Under the pieces are notes generated by a model, which worked only from the letters and a program-made list of their open reading frames with translations, did no database searches and was not told where the DNA came from. Below are positions 1 to 8,981 of a stretch of 64,000 bases of DNA, in pieces. A program made the translations under genes and the position numbers. Source of the DNA: Roseateles oligotrophus (GTDB lineage Bacteria > Pseudomonadota > Gammaproteobacteria > Burkholderiales > Burkholderiaceae_C); assembly GCF_025717515.1 (NCBI RefSeq), contig NZ_JAJIRN010000005.1, positions 432,341 to 496,340 on the forward strand. Direction: 5' to 3'. The number at the start of each line of letters is the position of its first letter. The first letter of the stretch is position 1.

Positions 1-1
1 C

Positions 2-628
2 GGCGCGGCCGAGTTCAATGAGCTGCGCTTTGAGGACAAGAAGGGCAGCGAGTATTTGCTCTTCCATGCCCAAAAAGATCGCTTCGAGTTTGTTGAAGAG
101 ACGCTTAAAAGCGAAATCGGCAAGGACGAACACCGCACCGTCAAGGCCGACCGCAAGGAAAAGATCGAGGGTGAGTACCACCTCAGTGTGGTCAAGGATT
201 TGAAGCAAAAAGTCGACGGCAAGTTCAGCTTGGGTGTCGGCAAGGACCTGCTCTTGAAGGGCGGCGGCATCTTCAGCCTGAAGACCGCCAAGGACATCAC
301 CGCACAATCCGGCGCGGCTATTTCGTTGAAATCGACGGCCGATCTGCATCTCAAGATAGGCACGAATATCGGTGCCGATGCCGGGCAAAACGTACACATC
401 AAGGCCGGCATGAATGTGGTCATCGAAGCCGGTGTGCAGATCAGCATCAAGGCCGGCGCGTCGTCCATCGTGTTGGGTCCGGACGGGGTGTCCATCACCG
501 GCTCGATGGTCAAGATCAACTCGGGTGGCTCACCCGGCGCAGGCGCCGGCGCCAGCCCCGTGGCACCGACCGACCCGGATGCGCCCGACGCACCCGAACT
601 GCCCAAAGACCCCTTGACCCATCGCTAG
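2..628 (+). CDS. vgrG: VgrG (TssI) T6SS spike protein, 3' part only
   Basis: The reading frame is already open at the window edge, so only about the last 208 residues are seen. They begin with NELRFEDKKGSEYLLFHAQKD-like sequence, the hallmark of the VgrG gp5/DUF2345 region, followed by repetitive short beta-strand units (alternating K/D/G, hydrophobic) that form the trimeric needle. The tail is low-complexity Gly/Ala then Pro/Asp-rich, with no fused effector domain. VgrG sits on the Hcp tube and is expelled with it. The next gene starts 8 bp downstream, which fits a vgrG-adaptor arrangement. The N-terminal gp27-like part lies outside the window. Confidence 0.93.
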   Translation, partial: GAAEFNELRFEDKKGSEYLLFHAQKDRFEFVEETLKSEIGKDEHRTVKADRKEKIEGEYHLSVVKDLKQKVDGKFSLGVGKDLLLKGGGIFSLKTAKDITAQSGAAISLKSTADLHLKIGTNIGADAGQNVHIKAGMNVVIEAGVQISIKAGASSIVLGPDGVSITGSMVKINSGGSPGAGAGASPVAPTDPDAPDAPELPKDPLTHR

Positions 629-635
629 AGCGGCC

Positions 636-2387
636 ATGCAGCCGATCGATACCGAAGCCCTGGAGCTGGCCGCCTGGCATGACTTTGTGCGGCGACTCTC
701 CCATCAATTGGCCGGCCTTTGGCCTGCGATGGAAGCCCTGCTGGGCGAGCGTTACGAGGTATTCGTCAAATTGGCGGTGGAGCAGGCTGGCAAGCTCGGC
801 TTGACTCACGCCGCCAGTGTTGCCCGTTATGTCGATCTCTGCTTTGTGTGGGGGCCTGCCTTTCAAGACAAGGCAGGGTTTGAATGGGCGCTCGAGGCCT
901 TGTCCAGGGCGGGTGAGTTTGAGTGGCTGAGCGTGCACCAATTGGTACAGCGTTCGCTGCTTGAGTTGCAGCGCCTGCCGGGCAGCAAGGTCGAACCGCA
1001 AGCCTTGACGGCGGCCGATGCAGCCCTGTTGAATGAGTTTGAAGTTCTTGGCCGACAAGGAGCGATGTTGGCAGCCATCGCGCAGGCCTTGCCTCGTGCT
1101 GCCTGTGATCTGGAGGCGATGGAATTACGCCTGCTGGAGGCCGATGGCGACAATGCAACTGGCCCGCAGGAATACCGGCTCGAAAACAATGGCTGGCAGC
1201 GCGCCAAGATTGCCTTGCCGGCCGCCTTGCTTGTCGACGCGAATCGGCCGCTGCCGGCCTTGATTGCGGTGTTGTCGCCGTTGAAGGGGCAGGGGCGTGC
1301 GGCCAAGCTGCAACTGCGTGCGCGCAGCCACGCGGTTTGTGCTGCTGATATTCATCCGGCGCTGTCTTTCAGTGGCCCCCTCGCTCGCTGGGACTGGGCG
1401 GGCCATGAGACGCGTGCGGTCAGTTGGCCGGTACTGGCACGCGAGCAGCCTGCGGCTTTGCCTGGACCGGGCTGCGTGATTGCCGAAGAAAGCTCGCCGG
1501 AACTGTACAAACTGGAGCTGGCGGTTTGTGGTTTGCGCGATGAAGGCGCGGCACTCGGGAGCATGCAGACCCTGGTCTACGCATGGCCGGCGGCGCAATG
1601 GTGGATGGAGATTCAGCGGGCGCGGCCGGACCCGACGCAGCCGCAAGCTTTGCTGCCCGGCGCAAGAGCTTGGGCTCGCGGCATCAGTCGCTGCCGGGTC
1701 GAACGCGATGGCGAAGCCCAGGACAGTGTGGCCTTGCAGCAGCAATTCGAACTCGGGCTAGACGGCGCGGTCGCCGATGGGCTGCAAAAGCTGGCCCTTG
1801 CATGGGAGCAAACGACTGGGCTGAGCGATGCTCGCCTTGGGGTCAGTCTGGGTTTGCTGGTCGGCAAGATGGCCTGCACCTGGGGTTGGCGACTCGGCGC
1901 CGGCGGGCTGAATGGTCGGGCCTTGATGCGCTTGGTCGCGCTGATTGAAATGGAAGCCTGCATCGCCCGGCTTGAATTCGGAGGCGAGCTGATGTTGGCC
2001 GACTCGCGCACGCGCATCAACCTGCTTTGCTCCGGGCAGGCCGCATTGCAGCAACGGATTCAGCATGAAGTGGCAGGGCCGGCTCTGAGCGAGGCGCTGC
2101 TGAGCGGCGTGGTGAGCTGGAGCTTTGCCTTCGAACTGAGCCTGGAGCCAATTGCCAACGATGCGGGATGCTTGTTGCAGCAGGCCGGGCCGCTGACGGG
2201 CGCGCTGGTCGGTGAGGCCGGTCTACGGCCCAATTCCAGGGGCGGCAGCGGTTGGGAATGGTTTATCGGGCTGCGTATCGAGGCGGTGACCGCCTCATTG
2301 CAATGGACCGACCCTTTGCTGGGTCAGACGCAGCAACTTGTGCCCTTGCTGCCGGCCATGACGTTGCTTGACTGGAGCATGGGCTGA
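636..2387 (+). CDS. T6SS-linked protein of unknown function, possible VgrG-associated adaptor
   Basis: 583 residues, no signal peptide or membrane segment. Residues about 15-100 contain a helical stretch with KLGLTHAASVARYVDLCFVWGPAF, which resembles the helical segment at the C-terminus of DUF4123-type adaptors (YGf..e.dva.fv.L.f..Gp.Fd). The rest (about 150-583) is rich in Leu/Ala/Trp and matches nothing I recognise. It lies 7 bp after vgrG and overlaps the next gene by one base (TGATG), so the three genes are probably co-transcribed. Position suggests a cargo-loading adaptor or an effector. That is inference; the DUF4123-like resemblance is from memory of the motif and is weak. Confidence 0.6.
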   Translation: MQPIDTEALELAAWHDFVRRLSHQLAGLWPAMEALLGERYEVFVKLAVEQAGKLGLTHAASVARYVDLCFVWGPAFQDKAGFEWALEALSRAGEFEWLSVHQLVQRSLLELQRLPGSKVEPQALTAADAALLNEFEVLGRQGAMLAAIAQALPRAACDLEAMELRLLEADGDNATGPQEYRLENNGWQRAKIALPAALLVDANRPLPALIAVLSPLKGQGRAAKLQLRARSHAVCAADIHPALSFSGPLARWDWAGHETRAVSWPVLAREQPAALPGPGCVIAEESSPELYKLELAVCGLRDEGAALGSMQTLVYAWPAAQWWMEIQRARPDPTQPQALLPGARAWARGISRCRVERDGEAQDSVALQQQFELGLDGAVADGLQKLALAWEQTTGLSDARLGVSLGLLVGKMACTWGWRLGAGGLNGRALMRLVALIEMEACIARLEFGGELMLADSRTRINLLCSGQAALQQRIQHEVAGPALSEALLSGVVSWSFAFELSLEPIANDAGCLLQQAGPLTGALVGEAGLRPNSRGGSGWEWFIGLRIEAVTASLQWTDPLLGQTQQLVPLLPAMTLLDWSMG

Positions 2388-3208
2388 TGGAGCGCTTGCT
2401 GGTGTTGCGCCTGGAGGCGGTGGGCTGCAGCGCCGAGGCGATGCTCAACGGCGTGCCTTTGCTGCGCGTCGGCGGCAAGCAATTGCTGGCGAGCGTACCG
2501 GTGCATGAATTCACGCTGGCGGGCGGCAACGAGATCGCGCTGACCATCAACCCGCCGACCCCGGGTGCGCAAGATGGAGGGAGCGCGGCCATGTCCGAAC
2601 TTGCGGGCGAGCCCTGTCTGTCCGACGGCAAGGTTGGGGCAAGCCTGCGCTTATTGCTGCCGCGCGTGGGCGGCGTTGCGCATCCGGCCAATGCCCGCAC
2701 GCTGGCGAGCCTCGACTGGGCACCGGCGGCCGATGAGGTCTACCGCTCACCCATACGTTTGCAGCAGCGCGCCGAGCTACCGATTGTCTTTCCGCGTTGG
2801 CGCTGGCTGGACGCTCCTGTGATCGCCGTCAACGACGGCTTGAAAGAAGAACTCGCCGCCTATTTGCTCAAAATTGCGCTGGGTTTGGCCAAGGGCAATC
2901 CCGAGCCTTTGATTCAGGCCTCGCGCTTGCGCCTGGAAGAATTGGCGCAGGCTTACCAGCGCAATCTGGTCGATGATGTCAGCCGTCTGCGCGCCCATTT
3001 GCTGCAGCTGCACGGCGCCCAAGCGCTCAAACCTAGCTTGCCGGTTGCGGCCAAGATGTTGTTGCGGCCCGTGGCCGGTGGGCGCTTGCTTGAATGTTTG
3101 GCGCCAGATGGGCTGCCCTTGTTGCGCAGCCCTTGTGCGGGCGGCGGCCAGATCATGTGGCCACTCAGAGTCTCCGCCATAGGCGGCGAGTTCTATGTCT
3201 TGCGTTGA
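2387..3208 (+). CDS. T6SS-linked protein of unknown function
   Basis: 273 residues, soluble. The ATG shares its first base with the last base of the upstream stop codon (1-nt overlap), indicating translational coupling to the 583-residue protein. The N-terminal 60 residues look like beta-strands ending in VHEFTLAGGNEIALTINPP. Residues about 145-215 are helical, with conserved-looking Arg/Glu heptads. The C-terminus (LPLLRSPC...MWPLRVSAIGGEFYVLR) resembles a small beta domain. I recognise no family. An 87-bp gap without an obvious terminator separates it from tagH. Confidence 0.6.
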   Translation: MERLLVLRLEAVGCSAEAMLNGVPLLRVGGKQLLASVPVHEFTLAGGNEIALTINPPTPGAQDGGSAAMSELAGEPCLSDGKVGASLRLLLPRVGGVAHPANARTLASLDWAPAADEVYRSPIRLQQRAELPIVFPRWRWLDAPVIAVNDGLKEELAAYLLKIALGLAKGNPEPLIQASRLRLEELAQAYQRNLVDDVSRLRAHLLQLHGAQALKPSLPVAAKMLLRPVAGGRLLECLAPDGLPLLRSPCAGGGQIMWPLRVSAIGGEFYVLR

Positions 3209-3295
3209 GATGGGATTCGTTCAAGTGTTTGATGATTCCCGCTGCGGCGCTGGCTGCCGCTATGCTGTGCCTTTCAAGAGTTTGGGAGTTCTCGC

Positions 3296-4981
3296 ATGAT
3301 CTTGCTGACCGTGCTCAGCTTCAATGGCGCGCCGACGACGGGCTTGGCAGCAAGCTTTGATGAGTTGGGCGGCACGATTGGCCGGGCAGATAACAATCAG
3401 TTGGTTTTGCCCGACCCAGAGCGCAGCATTTCCCGGGTGCATGCGCGGATCGTGTTTCGGTCCGGGGCCTATGTGATCGTGGACAGTGGCAGCAACCCGA
3501 TCTCGGTTAACGGGCGCACCCTGGGCCCGGCGGTAGAGCAGCCGCTCAAGCCCGGAGATCAGTTGCAAATTGGAGGCTATTTGCTCTCGGTATCGGCTGC
3601 GCTGGCGGCCACTTCGCGAGCCAGTAGCGACCCGTTTGCGGACTTGTTTGGGGATATCGGCAGCGGCTTGGCGGCGCCGCAGCCAATGAGCTTTGCGCCT
3701 TCCCCTGCTGCGGCCTATGCGCCCGCTCAAGCGCCCGGGCCGGTTCAGCAGGTGAACTACGCGCCAGGGCAAATACCCGACGATTGGGATCCCTTCGCCA
3801 GCCACCCAACGAACGAATCACAGTCTGCGCCAACGGCACCGAACAGTCTGACCAAGCCGTTTGGCCCTGGGTTTGGTGATCTTCAGCTCGGTGCTGCTGC
3901 GCCCGATTCCTTGGACGCAATGTTTGGTCTGGGTCCGGCTTCGACCTCAGCCGATCCATTTGGCGCCTTGCCCGCAGCGGCCCTGCCGGCGAATACAGCC
4001 GCCCATGCCGACCCGCTGCAGTCGCTATCGCGCCAAGCCGTCATCGGTGGGGCGTCGCTTGGCAATCATGGCTCTGAGCTCAATGCCGCAATGCCGCAAA
4101 TTCGCGCGCAGATGCAGGTGCCGACCGCACCGGCGCCGGCGCCGGCGCCAGTCTCCGTGCCGCCGGCCGGGGCGGTGTTCTCCTGGCAAGAGCCTGCCGG
4201 CGAAGTTCCGCACACCGTGCCAAGCTTTATCAGCCGGCCCAAGCCCAGGCCCGAACCTGCCTATAGCCCCGCCTCAAGCGCCGCACCCGCACCCGCACCC
4301 GCGCCTGCAAGCTCTCGGACACAGACAGAAGCTTGTGCGCCAACGTCGGCAAACGCCGCACCCGCCACGGCCGCCTCAGGCGAGCTCGCCTTGTTGAGTG
4401 CCTTGTTGGACGGCCTGGGTTCGCCGGGCCTGCGCATTGAGGCCTTGACGCCCGATTTGATGCGCTTGATCGGCAAGCTGTTGCGCGAAGCAACGCGGGG
4501 CTCGGTCGAATTGCTGGTGGCGCGTGCCGCCGTGAAACGTGAAATGCGCGCCGAGATGACGATGATCGTGGCGCGCGAGAACAATCCTTTGAAATTCTCT
4601 CCTTCGGCCGAGGTGGCATTGCAGTATTTGCTGGCGCCACCCTTGCCTGGCTTTATGGAGGCCCAACCCGCCATGCGTGACGCGTTTGATGACTTGCGGG
4701 CCCACCAATTGGCGGTCATGGCGGGTATGCGCTCGGCCCTTGAGGGCGTGCTGCAGCGTTTCAATCCGCAACGGCTTGAGGGGGAGTTGACGCAACGTTC
4801 GGCAATAAGTTCACTGCTGCCGGCGCTGCGAAAAGCGCGCCTCTGGGATTTGTTTCAAGAGCTCTTTGCGCAGCTGTCGAGCGAGGCGCAGGATGAATTC
4901 GAGGATCTGTTCGGGCAGGCATTTTTGGACGCCTATGAGGATCAATTGGATCGCCTGGCCGCAGAGCCGAGGCAGCCATGA
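3296..4981 (+). CDS. tagH: TagH/Fha-type FHA-domain protein of T6SS
   Basis: 561 residues. The N-terminal forkhead-associated domain (about residues 5-95) has the phosphothreonine-binding signature GRADNNQ, then SISRVHARI, then VNG. Residues about 100-365 are a disordered Pro/Ala linker, partly encoded by ccggcg and cacccg microsatellites (about 4130-4150 and 4284-4308). Residues about 365-550 match the TagH C-terminal domain (VKREMRAEMTMIVARENNPLKFS, then DAFDDLRAHQLAVMAGMR). In systems with a Ser/Thr kinase, FHA proteins read the phosphorylation state and promote assembly. The next gene, a PP2C phosphatase, overlaps it by 4 bp (ATGA). Confidence 0.93.
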   Translation: MILLTVLSFNGAPTTGLAASFDELGGTIGRADNNQLVLPDPERSISRVHARIVFRSGAYVIVDSGSNPISVNGRTLGPAVEQPLKPGDQLQIGGYLLSVSAALAATSRASSDPFADLFGDIGSGLAAPQPMSFAPSPAAAYAPAQAPGPVQQVNYAPGQIPDDWDPFASHPTNESQSAPTAPNSLTKPFGPGFGDLQLGAAAPDSLDAMFGLGPASTSADPFGALPAAALPANTAAHADPLQSLSRQAVIGGASLGNHGSELNAAMPQIRAQMQVPTAPAPAPAPVSVPPAGAVFSWQEPAGEVPHTVPSFISRPKPRPEPAYSPASSAAPAPAPAPASSRTQTEACAPTSANAAPATAASGELALLSALLDGLGSPGLRIEALTPDLMRLIGKLLREATRGSVELLVARAAVKREMRAEMTMIVARENNPLKFSPSAEVALQYLLAPPLPGFMEAQPAMRDAFDDLRAHQLAVMAGMRSALEGVLQRFNPQRLEGELTQRSAISSLLPALRKARLWDLFQELFAQLSSEAQDEFEDLFGQAFLDAYEDQLDRLAAEPRQP

Positions 4982-5739
4982 GTGTCGGCCTGAAGTACAC
5001 CGTGGCGCTGCTGACCGATCGCGGTGGGCGGAGCTATAACGAAGACGCTTGCGGCCATTGGCAGTCGCCGAGCCAGCTTTGCTGTGTGCTGGCCGATGGC
5101 GCCGGCGGCCATGGCGGCGGCGATGTGGCGTCCAAGCTGGTGGTGCAAGAATTGATCGGCTTGTTTGCCCGCCAGCCCTCGCATGACGGCGCGGCCTTGG
5201 CCGCCTTGATGCGTCGAACTAACGAGTTGTTGCGGGCACAACGCGAGCCCGGCACCGAGCGTCAAGACATGCACAGCACGGTGGTCAGCCTGGTCCTGGA
5301 TCTGGACAACGCAAGCGCGCATTGGGCCCATGTTGGAGACTCACGCTTGTACTGGTTCAGTGGCGGTCGGATTGTGCGGCGTACCAAAGACCACAGCATG
5401 GTGCAGGCGCTGGTCGATGCCGGCATCTTGACGGCCGATCAGATGAGCAGTCATCCCAAGCGCAGTGAGCTGCGCTCCGCGATGGGCCTGCCCGACGACG
5501 CGCTGGAGCTCAGCAGTGGCGATGGCGATCAAGCCGTTCAAGCGCATGATGTGTTTTTGCTTTGTACCGACGGCATCTGGGAATACCTCGATGACGATCT
5601 GCTGGAGCGCACGCTGGCCGAAGCGAGCACTCAGCAAGCCTGGCTGGAAACATTGGGCAAGGAAGTGCGCCGTCTGGCCCAGCACAAGGCAAGTCACGAT
5701 AATTTCACCGCGCTGACCGTCTGGGTCGGTGCTACTTGA
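4978..5739 (+). CDS. pppA: PP2C-family Ser/Thr phosphatase (PppA-like)
   Basis: 253 residues, close to a single PP2C domain. The metal-binding motifs are in order: RSYNEDA, LADGAGGHGGGD, WAHVGDSRLYWF, LCTDGIWEYL and SHDNFTALT, so the enzyme looks catalytically intact. In T6SS threonine phosphorylation pathways PppA dephosphorylates the FHA protein and counteracts the kinase PpkA. Here the FHA gene directly precedes it with a 4-bp overlap, and a kinase gene is found at 15587, supporting that role. No signal peptide; cytoplasmic. Confidence 0.9.
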   Translation: MSVGLKYTVALLTDRGGRSYNEDACGHWQSPSQLCCVLADGAGGHGGGDVASKLVVQELIGLFARQPSHDGAALAALMRRTNELLRAQREPGTERQDMHSTVVSLVLDLDNASAHWAHVGDSRLYWFSGGRIVRRTKDHSMVQALVDAGILTADQMSSHPKRSELRSAMGLPDDALELSSGDGDQAVQAHDVFLLCTDGIWEYLDDDLLERTLAEASTQQAWLETLGKEVRRLAQHKASHDNFTALTVWVGAT

Positions 5740-5758
5740 AACGAAAGGGATCAAGCTC

Positions 5759-6145
5759 ATGCCCATTCACACCTGCACCGGCGCACAGATGATGTGCATG
5801 ATGGGCATGGCCCCATCGGTCTTCAATGCGACGCCCAAGAATGTGCTGACCAGCTTCAAGCCGGCGGGCAATATCATGGACAACAAGCCGTTCATGAATA
5901 TCCCTCCCTTTGGCATGTGCCAGAGCCCGTCCAATCCGACCGTGGCTGCGGCCACCGCCGCAGCGCTTGGCGTGCTAACCCCGATGCCTTGCGTGCCGAT
6001 GACGCCCGCGCCATGGGCGCCCGGGTCATCGACCTTGCTGGTCGCCGGCATGCCCGCCCTCAACAACACCTCCACCTTGGCATGCGCCTGGGGCGGTGTG
6101 ATCAAGATTGTCAACCCAGGTCAGTTCACCGAGATGATTCCATGA
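5759..6145 (+). CDS. DUF4280 PAAR-like protein
   Basis: 128 residues from an ATG preceded by AAAGGGATC; an upstream in-frame start at 5729 would overlap the phosphatase gene and lacks a ribosome site. The sequence follows the DUF4280 pattern: CTGAQMMCMMG, IMDNKPFMNIPPFGMC, then NPTVAAATAAALG, TPMPCVP and CAWGGVI. This family is thought to cap the VgrG spike like PAAR proteins, using conserved Cys residues. No toxin extension is present. It sits between pppA and tssK, where tssJ is often found in other clusters. Confidence 0.88.
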   Translation: MPIHTCTGAQMMCMMGMAPSVFNATPKNVLTSFKPAGNIMDNKPFMNIPPFGMCQSPSNPTVAAATAAALGVLTPMPCVPMTPAPWAPGSSTLLVAGMPALNNTSTLACAWGGVIKIVNPGQFTEMIP

Positions 6146-6191
6146 CAGGCCTTGCGAACAAGCCTAAACCCCAAACCGATCGGGTCTTTCT

Positions 6192-7529
6192 ATGACATGG
6201 CATAACAAAGTGATGTGGACGGAGGGCATGTTCCTCCAGCCGCAGCATTTCCAACAGCAAGATCGCTATGTCTCTCGCCAGATGGACGGGCGCGTGGCCG
6301 CGCTCGTCGCGTGGGCTTGGGGTTTTGCCTCGCTGCAGGTCGACGACGCCGCGCTGTTGCAAGGCCGCATTGCGCTCAATAGCGGTCGTGGTGTGCTGCC
6401 CGATGGCTTGGTGTTTTCGGTGCCTGCGGATGATCCGGCGCCCTTGGCTTTTGAAGTGCCGGCGGATGCCCGCGACCAGATCGTGGTGCTGGCCGTGCCC
6501 TTCGCGCGCCCCGGCGTGGCCGAGAGCGATGTGGAGGTCAGCGAGGCCGCGATGCCCCCGCGTTTTCGTGCCATCGATATCGAGGCGGCCGACAGCCATG
6601 CCGCCAGCCTGCGCGAAGCTCCCCTGCAAATCGGCCGGTTGAATCTGCGCCTGATGCTGGAGCGCGATGCGGGTGAGGGTTATGCCACCTTGGGCCTGGC
6701 CCGCATCATTGAGCGGCGTGCCGATGGCCGGGTCGTTTTAGACAACAACTATGTGCCGCCAATGTTGCATGCGCCGGCTCATATGGTGCTGGACAGCTAT
6801 CTGCGCGAGGTGCACGGCATGCTGCATCAGCGCGGTGAGGCCTTGGCCGCAAGGCTGGTGCAACCCGGGCGGGCCGGCGTTGGCGAGATTGCCGACTTTT
6901 TGTTGCTGCAGACGGTCAATCGGCAGCAACCGCTGTTCGCCCATCTGCAGCGTTTGCCGGTCTTGCACCCCGAACGCTTGTACGAGCAATGCCTGGAGTT
7001 GGCGGGCGACCTGTCCACCTTTAGGGAGCAGCGTCGGCCGGTCGTCTATCCGGAGTATCGGCACGACGATCTGGCCGGCTGCTTCCGCGCGGTGATGGCC
7101 GATCTGCGTCAGTCACTGTCCATGGTGCTGGAGCAAACCGCCATTCCGATCGAGTTGCAGGACCGTAAATTCGGCATCCGCGTGGCCATCATCCCGGACC
7201 TGGAATTGCAGCGCAGCGCCAGTTTTGTGTTGGCGGTCAATGCTCAAATGCCGGGCGAGGTGTTGCGGGCCCGCTTCCCGACACAGGTCAAGATCGGCCC
7301 GGCCGAACGGATCCGCGACTTGGTCAATTTGCAACTTCCCGGTGTCATGCTGCGGCCCATGCCGGTTGCACCCCGGCAGATTCCGTACAACGCCGGCTTC
7401 ACCTATTTCGAGCTGGAAACACGTGGCAACGAGTTGTGGAAGCAGCTCGAAACGTCGGGCGGCCTGGCCATGCATATTGCCGGCGACTTCCCTGGCCTGG
7501 CTTTGGAATTCTGGGCCATTCGCGCTTAA
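6192..7529 (+). CDS. tssK: TssK baseplate protein
   Basis: 445 residues, the usual TssK length. The N-terminus VMWTEGMFLQPQHFQQQDRY is the family signature. TssK is the trimeric cytoplasmic connector joining the baseplate (TssEFG) to the membrane complex (TssLM). It lies 46 bp after the DUF4280 gene and 9 bp before tssL. A conventional tssJ lipoprotein gene is not found next to it. Confidence 0.96.
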   Translation: MTWHNKVMWTEGMFLQPQHFQQQDRYVSRQMDGRVAALVAWAWGFASLQVDDAALLQGRIALNSGRGVLPDGLVFSVPADDPAPLAFEVPADARDQIVVLAVPFARPGVAESDVEVSEAAMPPRFRAIDIEAADSHAASLREAPLQIGRLNLRLMLERDAGEGYATLGLARIIERRADGRVVLDNNYVPPMLHAPAHMVLDSYLREVHGMLHQRGEALAARLVQPGRAGVGEIADFLLLQTVNRQQPLFAHLQRLPVLHPERLYEQCLELAGDLSTFREQRRPVVYPEYRHDDLAGCFRAVMADLRQSLSMVLEQTAIPIELQDRKFGIRVAIIPDLELQRSASFVLAVNAQMPGEVLRARFPTQVKIGPAERIRDLVNLQLPGVMLRPMPVAPRQIPYNAGFTYFELETRGNELWKQLETSGGLAMHIAGDFPGLALEFWAIRA

Positions 7530-7538
7530 GGAGCAGTG

Positions 7539-8900
7539 ATGAGCGAACCAGACCACGATCCTTTCGCTGCCTTCGAATCTGATCGCACCATCATCAAGCC
7601 GAGCGGCAACCGAGCCCGAGCAGAGCCCGGCGCGCCCGCATCCGCAGCGCCTACGTCAGCATCGGCGAGCGCCGGCCAGCCGCGCGCCGCGAGTTTTGAT
7701 GGCGGCCCGCCCGGCTTGGTCGGATTTGCCGACTTGCCCGATCACGCCAGTTTGAATCCGCTGGTTCAAGCTGCCGCGCCCTTGCTGGCGGCGGCCCCCC
7801 GCTTGCGCGCGATGCCCCGCCAACCTAATCCTCAGGCTTTACGGGCCTCCTTGGGCGAAGCCATCAAGCGTTTTGAATCAGCGGCCAGGGCACAAAACCT
7901 GCCCAATGAACAAGTCGTCGCGGCGCGCTATATCTTGTGCACCTTGCTGGACGAGTCGGCATCCAGCACGCCTTGGGGAGGGGCAGGGGCTTGGGGCGCG
8001 CAGAGTTTGCTGGTGCAGTTTCACAACGAGAGTTGGGGCGGCGAAAAGGTCTTTCAGTTGCTCACCCGCCTGGCCGAAAGCCCGGCCCAGCACCGCAATT
8101 TGTTGGAGCTGGTCTATATGGCCATGTCGCTGGGTTTCGAAGGGCGCTACAAGGTTTTGGACAATGGCCACGCCCAACTCGACAGCGTGCGCGAACGTCT
8201 GGCGCAGATGTTGCGTCAGCTGTCCGGGCCCGCCGAGCGGACCCTGTCGACTCAATGGCAAGGCGTGCAAGAAGCGCCTAAACGCCTGCGCGACGGCATC
8301 GCGCCTTGGGTCGTGGCGGTGGCTGCCGCGCTGCTCTTGCTGATCATCTTCATCGCCATGCGTTTGAGCCTGAGCGCGCAGACGGATCAGGCCTTCAGCG
8401 CGCTGCATGGCTTGCAAGCAAAAGCAGTTGCGGCGGCGCCCCCGCCGCCGGTTGCCGCTTCGCCGGCGCCGCGCCTGACTCAGTTGCTGCAGGCCGATAT
8501 CGATGCGGGGGCGGTGCAGGTGAAGGACTTTGCCGACCGCTCTGTCGTCACGGTGCTGGGCGACACCATGTTCGATTCGGGCAGTGCGGACGTGGTAGCA
8601 AGGGCCACGCCATTGTTCGGACGCATAGCGGCGGCGCTCAATCAGGTGCCGGGGCGGATTCTGATCAGCGGCCACTCCGACAACCAGGCGATTCGCTCGC
8701 TGCGCTTTCAATCGAACTGGCATTTGTCGATGGCGCGTGCGCAGAGTGCGCGCAGCCTGCTGGCCGCCACGGTGGCACCCGAGCGCTTGACGGCCGAAGG
8801 CCGCGCCGATACCGAACCGGTGGCCGACAACGGCAGCGCCGAAGGGCGCGCCCGCAATCGTCGGGTCGAGATTGCGCTGACGGTGGCCGCGCCGGACTGA
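7539..8900 (+). CDS. tssL: TssL (DotU family) with C-terminal OmpA domain
   Basis: 453 residues. Start chosen at ATG 7539, 6 bp after AAGGAG; a GTG three bases earlier is in frame but too near that site. Residues about 70-240 are the DotU cytoplasmic hook (RYILCTLLDESA, then WGGEKVFQLL). One membrane helix lies at about residues 255-277. Residues about 320-450 form an OmpA-like peptidoglycan-binding domain (ILISGHSDNQAI, then EGRARNRRVEI). This is the evolved form of TssL, which anchors the membrane complex to the cell wall directly. Confidence 0.96.
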   Translation: MSEPDHDPFAAFESDRTIIKPSGNRARAEPGAPASAAPTSASASAGQPRAASFDGGPPGLVGFADLPDHASLNPLVQAAAPLLAAAPRLRAMPRQPNPQALRASLGEAIKRFESAARAQNLPNEQVVAARYILCTLLDESASSTPWGGAGAWGAQSLLVQFHNESWGGEKVFQLLTRLAESPAQHRNLLELVYMAMSLGFEGRYKVLDNGHAQLDSVRERLAQMLRQLSGPAERTLSTQWQGVQEAPKRLRDGIAPWVVAVAAALLLLIIFIAMRLSLSAQTDQAFSALHGLQAKAVAAAPPPPVAASPAPRLTQLLQADIDAGAVQVKDFADRSVVTVLGDTMFDSGSADVVARATPLFGRIAAALNQVPGRILISGHSDNQAIRSLRFQSNWHLSMARAQSARSLLAATVAPERLTAEGRADTEPVADNGSAEGRARNRRVEIALTVAAPD

Positions 8901-8981
8901 GGCACGGCCCTTTCACATCATGCACGCCATGACTTTCACCGATTGCCCGCAAGCCGCTGGTTCAAGGCAAGGAATTTATCT

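Noticed and set aside
4130..4310. Short ccggcg and cacccg repeats as regulatory repeats
   Set aside because: They encode the Pro/Ala linker of the FHA protein and are explained by low-complexity coding.
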